Assembly (NCBI RefSeq): GCF_029643245.1
Contig: NZ_CP116398.1
Coordinates: 310,001-374,000 of the forward strand
Origin: Methylomonas sp. EFPC3
GTDB lineage: Bacteria > Pseudomonadota > Gammaproteobacteria > Methylococcales > Methylomonadaceae
Direction of reading: 5' to 3'
Length of the DNA: 64,000 nucleotides
The notes under the pieces are model-generated. The model was not told where the DNA came from. It did not search any database and worked only from the letters and a program-made list of their open reading frames with translations. The position numbers and the translations under genes are program-made. Shown here one piece after another: positions 7,452 to 16,507 of this stretch. Each line of letters begins with the position of its first letter. Position 1 is the first letter of the stretch.

Positions 7452-10400
7452 GTATCCGGGTCGCGATAAACCACAAGACCAGCTATTTCTACGACAAGCC
7501 GGTGCAACTGGCGCCGCACGTGTTGCGCTTGCGGCCGGCCGTACATTCGCGGACGCCGATTTCGGCCTATTCGTTGCGGGTCAAACCGGAAAAGCACTTT
7601 ATTAATTGGCAGCAGGACCCGTTCGGCAACTATTTGGCCCGGCTGGTGTTTCCGGAAAAAACCCGGGAGCTGTCGATTGAGGTGGATTTGATCGCGGAAA
7701 TGACCGTGATCAATCCGTTCGATTTTTTCCTGGAGGAATACGCCGAGAAGTATCCGTTCGAGTATCCGGAGCAGCTGGCCAAGGAATTGACCCCGTATCT
7801 GGAAATTCGGGAGAAAGGGCCGTTGCTGACCGATTTTCTGAAATCCCTGCCGCGTAACGAACAAGCTGTGGTCGATTTTCTGGTGGCGGCGAACCGGGCG
7901 GTTAATCAGGCGGTGGCTTACTCGATCCGGATGGAGCCGGGTGTGCAAAGTTGCGAGGAGACTTTGCAGAAGAAACTGGGTTCCTGCCGCGACTCCGGTT
8001 GGCTGTTGGTGCAAGTACTGCGGCACATGGGCTTGGCCGCACGCTTCGTATCCGGCTATCTGGTGCAACTGGTGGCCGACGTGAAAGCGTTGGACGGGCC
8101 GTCCGGTACCGACCACGATTTCACCGACCTGCATGCCTGGGCCGAAGTCTACATTCCGGGCGCGGGCTGGATCGGTATGGATCCGACCTCGGGTTTGTTT
8201 GCCGGGGAGGGCCATATACCGTTGGCCTGTACCGCCGATTACGTCAGCGCGGCGCCGGTCAGCGGCGGCTTTACCGGAGAGGCGCAGACCCGTTTCGAAT
8301 TTGCCAACCGCGTCACCCGGATTCATGAAGATCCGCGCGTTACCAAACCTTACACCGAGCGGCAATGGGCCGAGATCGATGCGTTGGGCGAGAAAGTCGA
8401 CGCGGAATTGGTGGCCGGCGACGTCAGGCTGACAATGGGTGGCGAGCCCACGTTCGTCTCGATCGATAACATGGATGCGCCGGAATGGAACACGGAGGCC
8501 GACGGCGCAGAAAAGCGCAAATTGGCCGGGAAACTGATTCGGCGCTTGCGCGATAGTTTCGCTCCGGGCGGATTGCTGTATTTCGGCCAGGGCAAATGGT
8601 ATCCGGGCGAGGCTTTACCGCGCTGGCAGCTGGCTTGCTTCTGGCGCAAGGACGGCGTGCCGGTCTGGAAAAATCCGGGATTGCTGGCCGACGAAAGCCG
8701 GGATTACGGATTCGGTAGGGAACAGGCAGAGGGATTTGTGCGGGATCTGGCCAAGCGGCTGGGCTTGAAGGCGGCCTGCATCGTGCCGGGTTATGAAGAT
8801 CCCGTGCATTATTTACACCAGGAAAGCCTATTGCCAGCTAATTTCGATCCGCAGCAGGCCGACTTAACCGACGATCTGGAACGGCAGCGGCTGGTCAGGA
8901 TATTGAGCGGCAATTTGGGTGAAGCGGCTGGCTACGCCTTGCCGTTACACTGGAGTTATAGGGCTCGCTCCTGGAATAGCGCTGTGTGGTCATTTCGTCG
9001 CGGCGAGATGTATTTGTTGCCAGGCGATTCGGCGATGGGCTTACGGTTGCCGTTGAACAGCCTGCCGTGGGTGCCGTTCGAACAACGGGAACAGCCGGTG
9101 GAGCGCAGTTTGTACGATACGGTTGAACCGCTGGGCGATATCGACTCGGAAGTCAGCCGGCGCTATAGCCAAACCGCGAAACAGGAATGGCATCCCCCCG
9201 AAATGGAGGCCGTGGACGAGCGCGACTCGAACGACCCGCTGTGGATACCGCATACCGCACTGGTGGTAGAAAGCCGGGAGGGGGGCTTGTATGTGTTTTT
9301 GCCGCCGACCAATGAACTGGAGCACTATCTGGATCTGATCGCCTCGGTGGAGGCCACCGCGGCGGCATTGAAACTTCCGGTTGTGATCGAAGGCTACCAG
9401 CCGCCGCACGATTTGCGTCTGAACCGCTTGCCGGTGACGCCGGACCCGGGGGTGATCGAGGTCAACATCCATCCCGCCGCCAGTTGGCGCGAGCTGGTCG
9501 AGAATACGGCCACGCTATACGAAGATGCGCGGCTGACCCGGTTGAGTACCGAAAAGTTCATGCTCGACGGCCGTCATACCGGCACTGGCGGTGGCAACCA
9601 TGTCACTCTGGGCGGAATCACGCCAGTAGACAGCCCGATTCTGCGCCGTCCCGACTTGCTGCGCAGTTTGGTCACCTATTGGCAGCACCATCCGGCCTTG
9701 TCCTATTTGTTTTCCGGTTTGTTTATCGGCCCAACCAGCCAGGCGCCGCGGGTCGACGAGGCCCGTAACGATAGTTTGTACGAACTGGAAATTGCGTTTC
9801 AGCAAATGCCGGACGGCGAAGTGCCGGCGCCCTGGCTGGTGGACCGGTTGTTGCGAAATTTGTTGGTCGATATGACCGGCAATACCCACCGCGCCGAGTT
9901 TTGCATCGACAAGCTCTACGCGCCGGGTAGCGACTCCGGTCGACTGGGGCTGCTGGAGTTGCGCGCGTTCGAGATGCCGCCGCATGCACGGATGAGTCTG
10001 ATGCAAATGTTGCTGCTCAGAACCCTGGTGGCTTGGTTTTGGCGTGAGCCTTACCGGAAGCCGCTGGTACGCTGGGGGACGCAATTGCACGATAAATACA
10101 TGCTGCCGCACTTTATCGCCAGCGATATCCAGGATGTGGTGCTGGATCTGCAGACAGCCGGCTACGATTTCAAGAGCGAGTGGTTTGCGCCGTTTTTGGA
10201 ATTCCGGTTTCCACACATCGGTAGCATGCGCGTGGGTAATTTGCAGTTGGATTTACATCAGGCGATCGAACCATGGCATGTGCTGGGCGAGGAAATCACC
10301 AGCGGCGGTACTGCACGGTATGTGGATTCTTCAGTCGAACGGCTGCAAGTATCGCTGAACGGTGCGATGGGCGAGCGTTACCTGTTGAGTTGTAATGGCC

Positions 10401-10762
10401 GGCGGGTGCCGTTGCGGCCGACGGCAAAGCAAGGCGAGATGGTAGCCGGGATTCGCTATCGGGCCTGGAATCCGCCTTCTGCCTTGCATCCCACCATCGG
10501 CGTACAGGCGCCGTTGGTATTCGATTTGATCGATACCTGGAACGGCCGTTCGGTGGGTGGGTGCACCTACCATGTCAGTCATCCCGGCGGGCGGAATTAC
10601 GACACTTTGCCGGTGAATGCCTACGAAGCCGAAGGCCGGCGGGTTAGTCGGTTTTTGCGGCACGGTTACACGCCGAGTGTCGGATCGGCGGAAGTGCCTG
10701 TCGAACAGCTGAATAGGGATTATCCGTTGACTTTGGATTTACGCTGGAATGCCACTAGCTAA
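7448..10762 (+). CDS. Transglutaminase-like protein with DUF2126 domain
   Basis: A very large protein of 1104 residues. The N-terminal ~310 residues are a bacterial transglutaminase/cysteine-peptidase-like domain with beta-strand N-region, Cys ~180 in LGSCRDSGWLL, His ~228 in DLHAWAEVYIPG and Asp ~244 in GMDPTSG, so the Cys-His-Asp triad is complete. The rest is the DUF2126 region (RLTMGGEPTFVS, TGTGGGNHVTLGG, LLELRAFEMPPHARM), described in the literature as related to COOH-NH2 ligases. It could cleave or form isopeptide/amide bonds on a small peptide. It is the last gene of the operon, and its ATG overlaps the preceding stop. A ~130-base gap follows. Confidence 0.9.
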   Translation: MSIRVAINHKTSYFYDKPVQLAPHVLRLRPAVHSRTPISAYSLRVKPEKHFINWQQDPFGNYLARLVFPEKTRELSIEVDLIAEMTVINPFDFFLEEYAEKYPFEYPEQLAKELTPYLEIREKGPLLTDFLKSLPRNEQAVVDFLVAANRAVNQAVAYSIRMEPGVQSCEETLQKKLGSCRDSGWLLVQVLRHMGLAARFVSGYLVQLVADVKALDGPSGTDHDFTDLHAWAEVYIPGAGWIGMDPTSGLFAGEGHIPLACTADYVSAAPVSGGFTGEAQTRFEFANRVTRIHEDPRVTKPYTERQWAEIDALGEKVDAELVAGDVRLTMGGEPTFVSIDNMDAPEWNTEADGAEKRKLAGKLIRRLRDSFAPGGLLYFGQGKWYPGEALPRWQLACFWRKDGVPVWKNPGLLADESRDYGFGREQAEGFVRDLAKRLGLKAACIVPGYEDPVHYLHQESLLPANFDPQQADLTDDLERQRLVRILSGNLGEAAGYALPLHWSYRARSWNSAVWSFRRGEMYLLPGDSAMGLRLPLNSLPWVPFEQREQPVERSLYDTVEPLGDIDSEVSRRYSQTAKQEWHPPEMEAVDERDSNDPLWIPHTALVVESREGGLYVFLPPTNELEHYLDLIASVEATAAALKLPVVIEGYQPPHDLRLNRLPVTPDPGVIEVNIHPAASWRELVENTATLYEDARLTRLSTEKFMLDGRHTGTGGGNHVTLGGITPVDSPILRRPDLLRSLVTYWQHHPALSYLFSGLFIGPTSQAPRVDEARNDSLYELEIAFQQMPDGEVPAPWLVDRLLRNLLVDMTGNTHRAEFCIDKLYAPGSDSGRLGLLELRAFEMPPHARMSLMQMLLLRTLVAWFWREPYRKPLVRWGTQLHDKYMLPHFIASDIQDVVLDLQTAGYDFKSEWFAPFLEFRFPHIGSMRVGNLQLDLHQAIEPWHVLGEEITSGGTARYVDSSVERLQVSLNGAMGERYLLSCNGRRVPLRPTAKQGEMVAGIRYRAWNPPSALHPTIGVQAPLVFDLIDTWNGRSVGGCTYHVSHPGGRNYDTLPVNAYEAEGRRVSRFLRHGYTPSVGSAEVPVEQLNRDYPLTLDLRWNATS

Positions 10763-10795
10763 CTTGTTGCCTCGGTGGAGGTTGTACTTTTTTGT

Positions 10796-10847
10796 CACGC
10801 GGTTTCAAAATTAACAGAATTGAGATACCATTTTGAAATGGCGCGTG
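10796..10847. repeat. Imperfect inverted repeat before the EPS locus
   Basis: CACGCGGTTTCAAAAT (10796-10811) is mirrored by ATTTTGAAATGGCGCGTG (10830-10847), with an 18-base spacer and two interruptions. It lies between the transglutaminase gene and the first exosortase-associated acyltransferase. There is no clear T tract after it, so an operator or a poor terminator are both possible. Confidence 0.45.
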
Positions 10848-10892
10848 AAAAAGTTTTCATAGTTAGTTGAACTTATTAAACAAATTTATTAA

Positions 10893-11678
10893 GTGTGGTG
10901 CCGCGTGATCCAAAGTCCGCATTCATTCGATAGTTGTTTCGAGGTGTTTTTAGCCGATACGCCTGAAGCAAAAGATATCCATTACCGTATTCGCTACCGT
11001 GTTTATTGTGACGAGTTGGGCTTCGAGGACAAGCAGTTGTATCCGGACGGGATCGAGAGCGACGAGTGGGATAGTCGCGCTGTGCATTTTCTGGTCCGGC
11101 ATAAATTTAGCGGCGAGTGGCTGGGTGCGCTCAGATTGGTCAGGCCCGGCAAGCAAGGCTTTCCATTCGAAGAACATTGTACCCCGTATCGAAGCCTCCC
11201 AAAGGCTTGTTACAGCCGTGCTGTAGAGATTTCCAGGCTCTGCGTGGTCAAAGAGGCTAGGCGTTTTGCGCTGCGCAAAAGCAATGTCCATTTCGATGCT
11301 AAATCGACGAATATCAGCTTTTTGCACGATTACCGTAATCTGAATCGAAGCATCATGTGGGGGCTTTATCGGGCGGCAACGGTTTATTCGGCCCGGAGCG
11401 GTATCGACGACTGGTTTATTTTGGTTACGCCGGCACTAGCGTACTTTGTTAGCAAGGAAGGCTTCTCGATGCGCCAAATCGGCGATGCGTGCGATCATCG
11501 CGGGCAAAGAACCCCTTATCGTTTGAACGTTAAACACATCTTGCAAAATCCGCTGTGGTTACAGGACTACCAACAGGATTACCGTTTGTATTCGGAATTA
11601 GCCGAGACGCGTGCGGTCCGTTACGGCGGTAGGGATTTGCACCAAATCGGGGTAGTTTCCTACGTAACCCGTGCGTGA
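10893..11678 (+). CDS. PEP-CTERM/exosortase-system-associated acyltransferase (copy 1)
   Basis: A ~261-residue GNAT-like acyltransferase of the exosortase-associated type, related to long-chain N-acyl amino acid synthases and LuxI-type enzymes. Seen: RIRYRVYCDELGFE near residues 30-45 (the YRVYxxE signature), then SDEWDSRAVHFLV and AVEISRLCVVKEARR. Such enzymes use acyl-ACP or acyl-CoA to acylate an amine. The start is a GTG at 10893; a second GTG at 10905 is equally possible. It converges on prsR with a 6-base gap. A paralogue lies at 15729. The acyl acceptor in these systems is not established. Confidence 0.88.
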   Translation: MWCRVIQSPHSFDSCFEVFLADTPEAKDIHYRIRYRVYCDELGFEDKQLYPDGIESDEWDSRAVHFLVRHKFSGEWLGALRLVRPGKQGFPFEEHCTPYRSLPKACYSRAVEISRLCVVKEARRFALRKSNVHFDAKSTNISFLHDYRNLNRSIMWGLYRAATVYSARSGIDDWFILVTPALAYFVSKEGFSMRQIGDACDHRGQRTPYRLNVKHILQNPLWLQDYQQDYRLYSELAETRAVRYGGRDLHQIGVVSYVTRA

Positions 11679-11684
11679 CGGTAA

Positions 11685-13064
11685 CTACGGTGGTGGCTGG
11701 TCGTCAGAATGGTTTCTGATTAAGCCCTGTAAGCCGTACTTTTCGAACAGCCCGTAAAGTGTAGGGCGAGTTACTCCCAGTAATTTAGCCGCTTCGGAAA
11801 CATTGTTGTCCGCATAATTCAAGGCGCGTTTGATGGCTACCGTTTCTGCGGCCTCCCGTACCGATTTCAGATTGAGCGGCATCGTATGTTCTGCCGAGTG
11901 GCCGATCTCCAGATCGGTTGCGGTAACGACGTTGCCGTCCGACAATATCGTTGCCCGTTTGATTTTATTCTCCATCTCCCGGATGTTGCCAGGCCAGTAG
12001 TAGGCCTCCATAGCCTGGGCGGCGTCGTGGGAGAAATGTTTTTCCTTCATATGGTTTTCCCGGCAGTAGCGCTGTAGCAGGGCGTTAGCGATAGTAATTA
12101 TGTCGCCCTCCCGTTCACGCAATGGCGGAATATCGACCACGATTTCACTCAACCGATAATACAGGTCACCGCGGAAAGCGCCTTGCTCGATCAGGTCCGG
12201 TAATTTGCGGTGGGTGGCGCAGATGATTCTGACATCGACAGCTATCTCCTTGCGGCCCCCCAAGCGCTCTATCACGCGTTCCTGAATAAAACGGAGTAAT
12301 TTGGCCTGTAACGCGAACGGCAAATCGCCGATCTCGTCCAAGAAAAAAGTACCGCCTTGGGCATATTCGATCTTGCCTTTGGTTTGGGCGACCGCCCCGG
12401 TAAATGCGCCTTTTTCGTAGCCAAACAGTTCGCTTTCCAGCAGTGTTTCTGGTATTGCTGCGCAGTTCACCGCGACAAATGGCTGGTCGGCGCGCGAACT
12501 TAGCTTGTGCAAGGCTTTTGCCAATAATTCTTTCCCGGTGCCGCTTTCGCCGAGTAAGAGAACGGTGGCCTGGGTTGGCGCAATTTTCTCGACCATGCGC
12601 ATAACCGACTGCATCTGCGGACTGGTGGCTATTACGCCGTGCAGCGGCTTTTGCTGCTGCAGATTCTGATAGTCGCGCTCTAAGGTATCCAGCTGAAAGG
12701 CACGTTCGATAATCAGGCCGAGAATATCCGGGTCGACAGGCTTTTGGTAAAAATCGTAAGCTCCCAATGCTACGGCGTGAATTGCATTGGCACGGTCATC
12801 GTTGCCGGTGACGACGATGATTTTTGTTGCGGGGGCAAGAGCCAGAATTTCTCGCAGTGTAGCTAAGCCTTCACTGGCATTGCTCGGGTCCGGAGGCAGG
12901 CCCAGATCCAACGTGACAACACTGGGCGTATGTCTTCTAAAAGCGGCAATGGCTTCACTCCGGTTGCCGGCAACAACGACTTCGTATTGTTCGAAGCTCC
13001 ATTTCAACTGTTTTTGCAAACCTGGGTCGTCTTCAACAACGAGCAGTAGTCTTGATTGGGTCAT
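11685..13064 (-). CDS. prsR: PEP-CTERM-box sigma-54-dependent response regulator PrsR
   Basis: 459 residues with three domains. The receiver (1-~120) has phospho-acceptor Asp ~53 in VVTLDLGLPPD. The AAA+ sigma-54 activator has Walker A GESGTGKELLAKAL and the sigma-54 contact loop GAFTGA, followed by RVIERLGGRKEIAVDVRI. The C-terminal Fis-type helix-turn-helix contains NNVSEAAKLLGVTRPTLYG. It would activate sigma-54 promoters of the EPS/PEP-CTERM regulon when phosphorylated by PrsK. The ATG overlaps the prsK stop by one base (TAATG), so the pair is co-translated. Length is normal and all key motifs are intact. Confidence 0.95.
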   Translation of the reverse strand: MTQSRLLLVVEDDPGLQKQLKWSFEQYEVVVAGNRSEAIAAFRRHTPSVVTLDLGLPPDPSNASEGLATLREILALAPATKIIVVTGNDDRANAIHAVALGAYDFYQKPVDPDILGLIIERAFQLDTLERDYQNLQQQKPLHGVIATSPQMQSVMRMVEKIAPTQATVLLLGESGTGKELLAKALHKLSSRADQPFVAVNCAAIPETLLESELFGYEKGAFTGAVAQTKGKIEYAQGGTFFLDEIGDLPFALQAKLLRFIQERVIERLGGRKEIAVDVRIICATHRKLPDLIEQGAFRGDLYYRLSEIVVDIPPLREREGDIITIANALLQRYCRENHMKEKHFSHDAAQAMEAYYWPGNIREMENKIKRATILSDGNVVTATDLEIGHSAEHTMPLNLKSVREAAETVAIKRALNYADNNVSEAAKLLGVTRPTLYGLFEKYGLQGLIRNHSDDQPPP

Positions 13065-15169
13065 TAATTTCTTGGGGTTTCGGAAAGGCGTTTTGCTAAC
13101 GGCAGTTGTATCGTGAATGTCGTGCCGAAGCCAAGTTCACTGTCGACGTGAATCTGGCCTGAGTTCTTAGTAATGTAATCACGGGCTTCGTAAGCACCTA
13201 TTCCCATACCGGCGTTACCTTTGGTGGTGTCGAATGGTTTGAATAAGCGTTCGGCTATGAATTGTTGATTCATGCCTGTGCCGTTATCCACGATCTTGAC
13301 CTGAGCATAGTCTTGGTTTTTTGTTAATTCAAGCTTAACCCAGCCACCGTCGCCCCGCGTGGCGTCCTGGGCATTTTGTACCAAGTTGGTCAAGATATTG
13401 GTTAGTTTTATTTTGTCTGCGGAAACCGGGCACTCGTCTAGGTTGGTTGTTAACTCAATCGGCGGCGATCCGAGGTGTTGTTGGGCTATTGAGCGGACGA
13501 TGGCCGCTAGATTGACGATGCTGTTTGCGGTGGCTTGAGGTTCTCCTTGTTTTAGCTGTTCGACAATATGGTGCATTTTTTTGACAACATTATTCAACGT
13601 GTCGATAGTGTCGTCGAAAAAATCGGGGTTATGTTTGTGTTTTTCGGCGTTTCTGACAATCAATGAGATTTGTGCGACTAAGTTTTTTAAATCGTGCACT
13701 AAAAAAGCGGAGAGCCTATGGTAGGTTTCGAATTGGCGATTGTTAGCCAACTCTTCGCTGGCTCGATTCAGCGCTAACGCGTTCGCTAGTTGCATGCCGA
13801 CCGTTTTCAGTAGGTCATGGTCTTCCCAGTTGAGTTTTCTCGGCACTCTGGCCTGAGTTAAGACGACGAAAGCTTCCAGTTTGTTTAAGTGAAATAGCGG
13901 GACTATCAACCAGACTTGACTGTCTTCGTAGCACCAGGGGGACAAATCGATGTCGTCGTATACTTCGGGAGCATGGGATAATTCAAAGAAGTCTATAACC
14001 CACTGTTTGTTTGCCAAATAAAGGGGCAGGTCGCCTACGTTATGTAGGTAATCAATTTCCTGAGGTGTTAGTCGCAAATTTTGCTCCGCGGCCAGAAAAA
14101 ATTTGCCTTGGTCATTTTTTAGCCATAAACCGCCGCCAGTGCTTTCCACCAAATCGGTCAGGGTGTTGATAATAAAGCCTTTCAGTTCTTCCAAGGATTC
14201 AAGTTTGGCTAGAGCCTTACTGATTTTGAGCCACTCCTCGCGGTAGTCGTAACTGTAGTGAAAAAAATGTTTGCTAAAGTAAACCTTGGCTAGGGCTCTA
14301 ATCTTGCCCGACGTGAAAGGTATGATCAGTAGCAGTAGTGCCAGAAATATGAATACTGTTTGAGCGGTTTCACCCCACTCGGTGTTTGCGCGTTTGATAT
14401 AGAACCCGGCGAAAGACATTAAAATGAGATATGCACCGCAGCCAAATAAGATTGTGGTGTAAAAAATAGTCTTGCGGGGTGTTGTCAGTTCCTGGTTTTC
14501 ACTGTTAAGCTTGAGTCGGGTAGAAGTGATTGCCAAAAATGGGGTTACCATCGCATTGGTGATGCCGCGCGATTGCCAGAGTGCGAAGTCCAGATGGTTG
14601 AACAACAGAGATTTGCTGTAAACCAGTAAATCTACGGCAAAAATGGCGCCCAGGCTGACACAGAGGAATTTTAAATTCCAGCGCTGTTTCAAGGGGGTGC
14701 TGCGATAAAGTTGCTCGACCAGAATCAGACCGAGAACTGCAAATACAACATGACCGGCAAATCTGGGATCGGTGTCGAGAACGCTGGTTGTCCATCTCAA
14801 CGCTTGCGGAAACGCCTCCAGGCAAAAAATTAGCAATGCAAACGCTGAAATAACGATGCTCGTGTGCCCTTTAAACAATTGCTTGTAGCTATTGTAACGC
14901 TGTTTCGAAAGTAACGATCCCAGTAGGAAAAACCATGCTCCGTTGCGTATCGTTTCGTGGGCGAGGGTGTCGGCGAAGAAATAGTGGCTATTTTTTGTTG
15001 CGAGCGTCACGCTCGTCGACCATACGACGGAGCAGAGAACTGCTATTATGAAAGGGTAATATCGGGTTTTAATGGTTACAACGAAAATCAATAAAAGCCC
15101 GTACGCGACGCTGGCAGTGAAGTAGCTGTAGTAAATATAGTTTTCCATGTATGGGTGTTGGGGCTGCAT
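13064..15169 (-). CDS. prsK: PEP-CTERM-system sensor histidine kinase PrsK
   Basis: A ~701-residue membrane kinase. About nine hydrophobic helices fill residues 1-~300, a GAF-like domain follows (~310-460), then the phospho-His region HRLSAFLVHDLKNLVAQI (His ~490) and a C-terminal ATPase with N-box NLVQNAQDA, G1 DNGTGM and G2 GNAGMGIGAYEA. It should sense an unknown membrane or cytoplasmic signal and phosphorylate PrsR. The start is ATG 15169 or ATG 15148; both are in frame and neither has a strong ribosome site. It is divergent from the cyclic-nucleotide-binding gene, with the start regions ~55 bases apart, so the promoters must be shared or overlapping. Confidence 0.94.
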   Translation of the reverse strand: MQPQHPYMENYIYYSYFTASVAYGLLLIFVVTIKTRYYPFIIAVLCSVVWSTSVTLATKNSHYFFADTLAHETIRNGAWFFLLGSLLSKQRYNSYKQLFKGHTSIVISAFALLIFCLEAFPQALRWTTSVLDTDPRFAGHVVFAVLGLILVEQLYRSTPLKQRWNLKFLCVSLGAIFAVDLLVYSKSLLFNHLDFALWQSRGITNAMVTPFLAITSTRLKLNSENQELTTPRKTIFYTTILFGCGAYLILMSFAGFYIKRANTEWGETAQTVFIFLALLLLIIPFTSGKIRALAKVYFSKHFFHYSYDYREEWLKISKALAKLESLEELKGFIINTLTDLVESTGGGLWLKNDQGKFFLAAEQNLRLTPQEIDYLHNVGDLPLYLANKQWVIDFFELSHAPEVYDDIDLSPWCYEDSQVWLIVPLFHLNKLEAFVVLTQARVPRKLNWEDHDLLKTVGMQLANALALNRASEELANNRQFETYHRLSAFLVHDLKNLVAQISLIVRNAEKHKHNPDFFDDTIDTLNNVVKKMHHIVEQLKQGEPQATANSIVNLAAIVRSIAQQHLGSPPIELTTNLDECPVSADKIKLTNILTNLVQNAQDATRGDGGWVKLELTKNQDYAQVKIVDNGTGMNQQFIAERLFKPFDTTKGNAGMGIGAYEARDYITKNSGQIHVDSELGFGTTFTIQLPLAKRLSETPRN

Positions 15170-15223
15170 GCTTCCCGCGGCATTATAACCAGCGAGTCAG
15201 TGTTATTGATATGGTTTCGCCTG

Positions 15224-15697
15224 ATGATTGAGATACTTAGTGACGTTCTGAAAAACCCGTTGTTCAAAGAGGGTAGTGCGTGGCGGAGGTATAAGCTGAA
15301 CGCAGGTGCCACTATCGTCAAAAAGGGTGATCAAGGAAAAAGTTTGTTTTACTTGGAAGCAGGCTCGGTCAGGGTTTTAGGAGGGGCTGAACTGGATGGC
15401 AATAAGCGGGTCAGTCCAGGTCTATGTGATCTCGAAGCCGGAGCCGTTTTTGGCGACGTATGTTTGTACGAGGCTAGGGAGCGCACGGCCTCAGTCATAT
15501 CGTTGACAGATGTCCAGTTACTGGAGATTCGTAGTGACATGTTAAGCGTTTACATGGATGACCATCCGGTTCAGGGGTATTTGTTTCTGAAAGAGTTGTT
15601 TCAAACAATGTCGAGGCGATTGGGGTTGGCAAATGATCGTATCGAGCATTTACTGGCATGGGGTATCAAAGCTCATGATATCGATAAGTATTTATAG
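15224..15697 (+). CDS. Lone cyclic-nucleotide-binding-domain protein
   Basis: From the ATG at 15224 (MIEILSDVLKN) the product is 157 residues. Residues ~15-120 form a CRP-type effector domain: KKGDQGKSLFYLEAGSVRV and EAGAVFGDVCLYEARERTASV match the beta-roll and phosphate-binding-cassette region. In canonical CRP the cassette has Arg and Ser/Thr contacts, and here ERTASV supplies both. There is no DNA-binding helix-turn-helix; the C-terminal ~35 residues are a short helix. It probably acts through protein contacts. It is divergent from prsK and 31 bases ahead of the second acyltransferase, so likely co-transcribed with that gene. The ligand (cAMP, c-di-GMP or none) is unknown. Confidence 0.82.
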   Translation: MIEILSDVLKNPLFKEGSAWRRYKLNAGATIVKKGDQGKSLFYLEAGSVRVLGGAELDGNKRVSPGLCDLEAGAVFGDVCLYEARERTASVISLTDVQLLEIRSDMLSVYMDDHPVQGYLFLKELFQTMSRRLGLANDRIEHLLAWGIKAHDIDKYL

Positions 15698-15728
15698 TCG
15701 ATAACCAATATTTTAGAGAGCGCATAAA

Positions 15729-16466
15729 ATGGAAGTCGCACAAAAGCTGTCATTAGTCGAAAGCTTTAGTCGCTATTTTAGGGTGTCCTTGGCGGAGACC
15801 GTTGCGCAAAAACAGCAAGTATTTCGAATAAGATATCGAGTGTATTGCGAAGAGTTTAAGTACGAATCGCAAGAGCATTTCATAGATCAACTTGAGATCG
15901 ACGAGTACGATCCGCATTCTCGGCATTGCTTGATCACCCACATTCAAACTGGTTTGCCCGCTGGTTGCGTCAGGATGGTTCCGGCGTTGGGTCCAGAATC
16001 CGAATCGCCACTGCCTTTGGAGAAATACTGCAGCAATAGTCTGGATCGAGATGTGATCGGTAGTCTTCAGCTTGAGCGGCATACGGTATGCGAGATATCA
16101 AGATTGGCGGTCGACGGCGCTTTTCGCAGAAGAACTGGGGAAACTTTGACCCGGTTCGGCGAGATAAACGGTTTGCATTTCTCGCAGCAGGAGCAAAGGA
16201 CTTTTTCATCCATTGCGGTTGCCTGCTTTTTTGCGGCAACTGTTTTAACCGAGCTCGATAATCGAACTAATGTCTTCGCGATGATGGAGCCGTTTTTGCC
16301 GAGGATGATGCATCGGTCAGGTATAGATTTTCAGCGTGTCGGTAGGGACATTGACTATCACGGTATTCGAGCGCCCTACTTTATTACTACACAGTCTGTA
16401 TTGGAAAATATGCATTCCGAATTGCGGGAACTATACGCTTGGATCAAACAAACTATTGCTGAATAA
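15729..16466 (+). CDS. PEP-CTERM/exosortase-system-associated acyltransferase (copy 2)
   Basis: A 245-residue paralogue of the protein at 10893, with the same landmarks: FRIRYRVYCEEFKYE, IDEYDPHSRHCLI and TVCEISRLAVDGAFRRR. The ATG at 15729 follows a GAGAG ribosome site. It should transfer an acyl chain to an amine, by family analogy. It lies between the cyclic-nucleotide-binding gene and the PrsT lipoprotein gene, in the same direction. The two copies differ clearly in sequence, so this is not a recent tandem duplication; they may use different acyl donors or acceptors. Confidence 0.88.
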   Translation: MEVAQKLSLVESFSRYFRVSLAETVAQKQQVFRIRYRVYCEEFKYESQEHFIDQLEIDEYDPHSRHCLITHIQTGLPAGCVRMVPALGPESESPLPLEKYCSNSLDRDVIGSLQLERHTVCEISRLAVDGAFRRRTGETLTRFGEINGLHFSQQEQRTFSSIAVACFFAATVLTELDNRTNVFAMMEPFLPRMMHRSGIDFQRVGRDIDYHGIRAPYFITTQSVLENMHSELRELYAWIKQTIAE

Positions 16467-16507
16467 CATTTGCTAAATTGTAGCTGTATTTTTGGGAGTG
16501 CTAGTAA

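Noticed and set aside
7187-8365. Long minus-strand open frame (392 codons) opposite the VOC/transglutaminase junction
   Set aside because: Same shadow composition, spans the ends of two coupled plus-strand genes and has no ribosome site or domain.
9515-10216. Minus-strand frame of 233 codons inside the DUF2126 region
   Set aside because: Antisense shadow of a clear protein domain.
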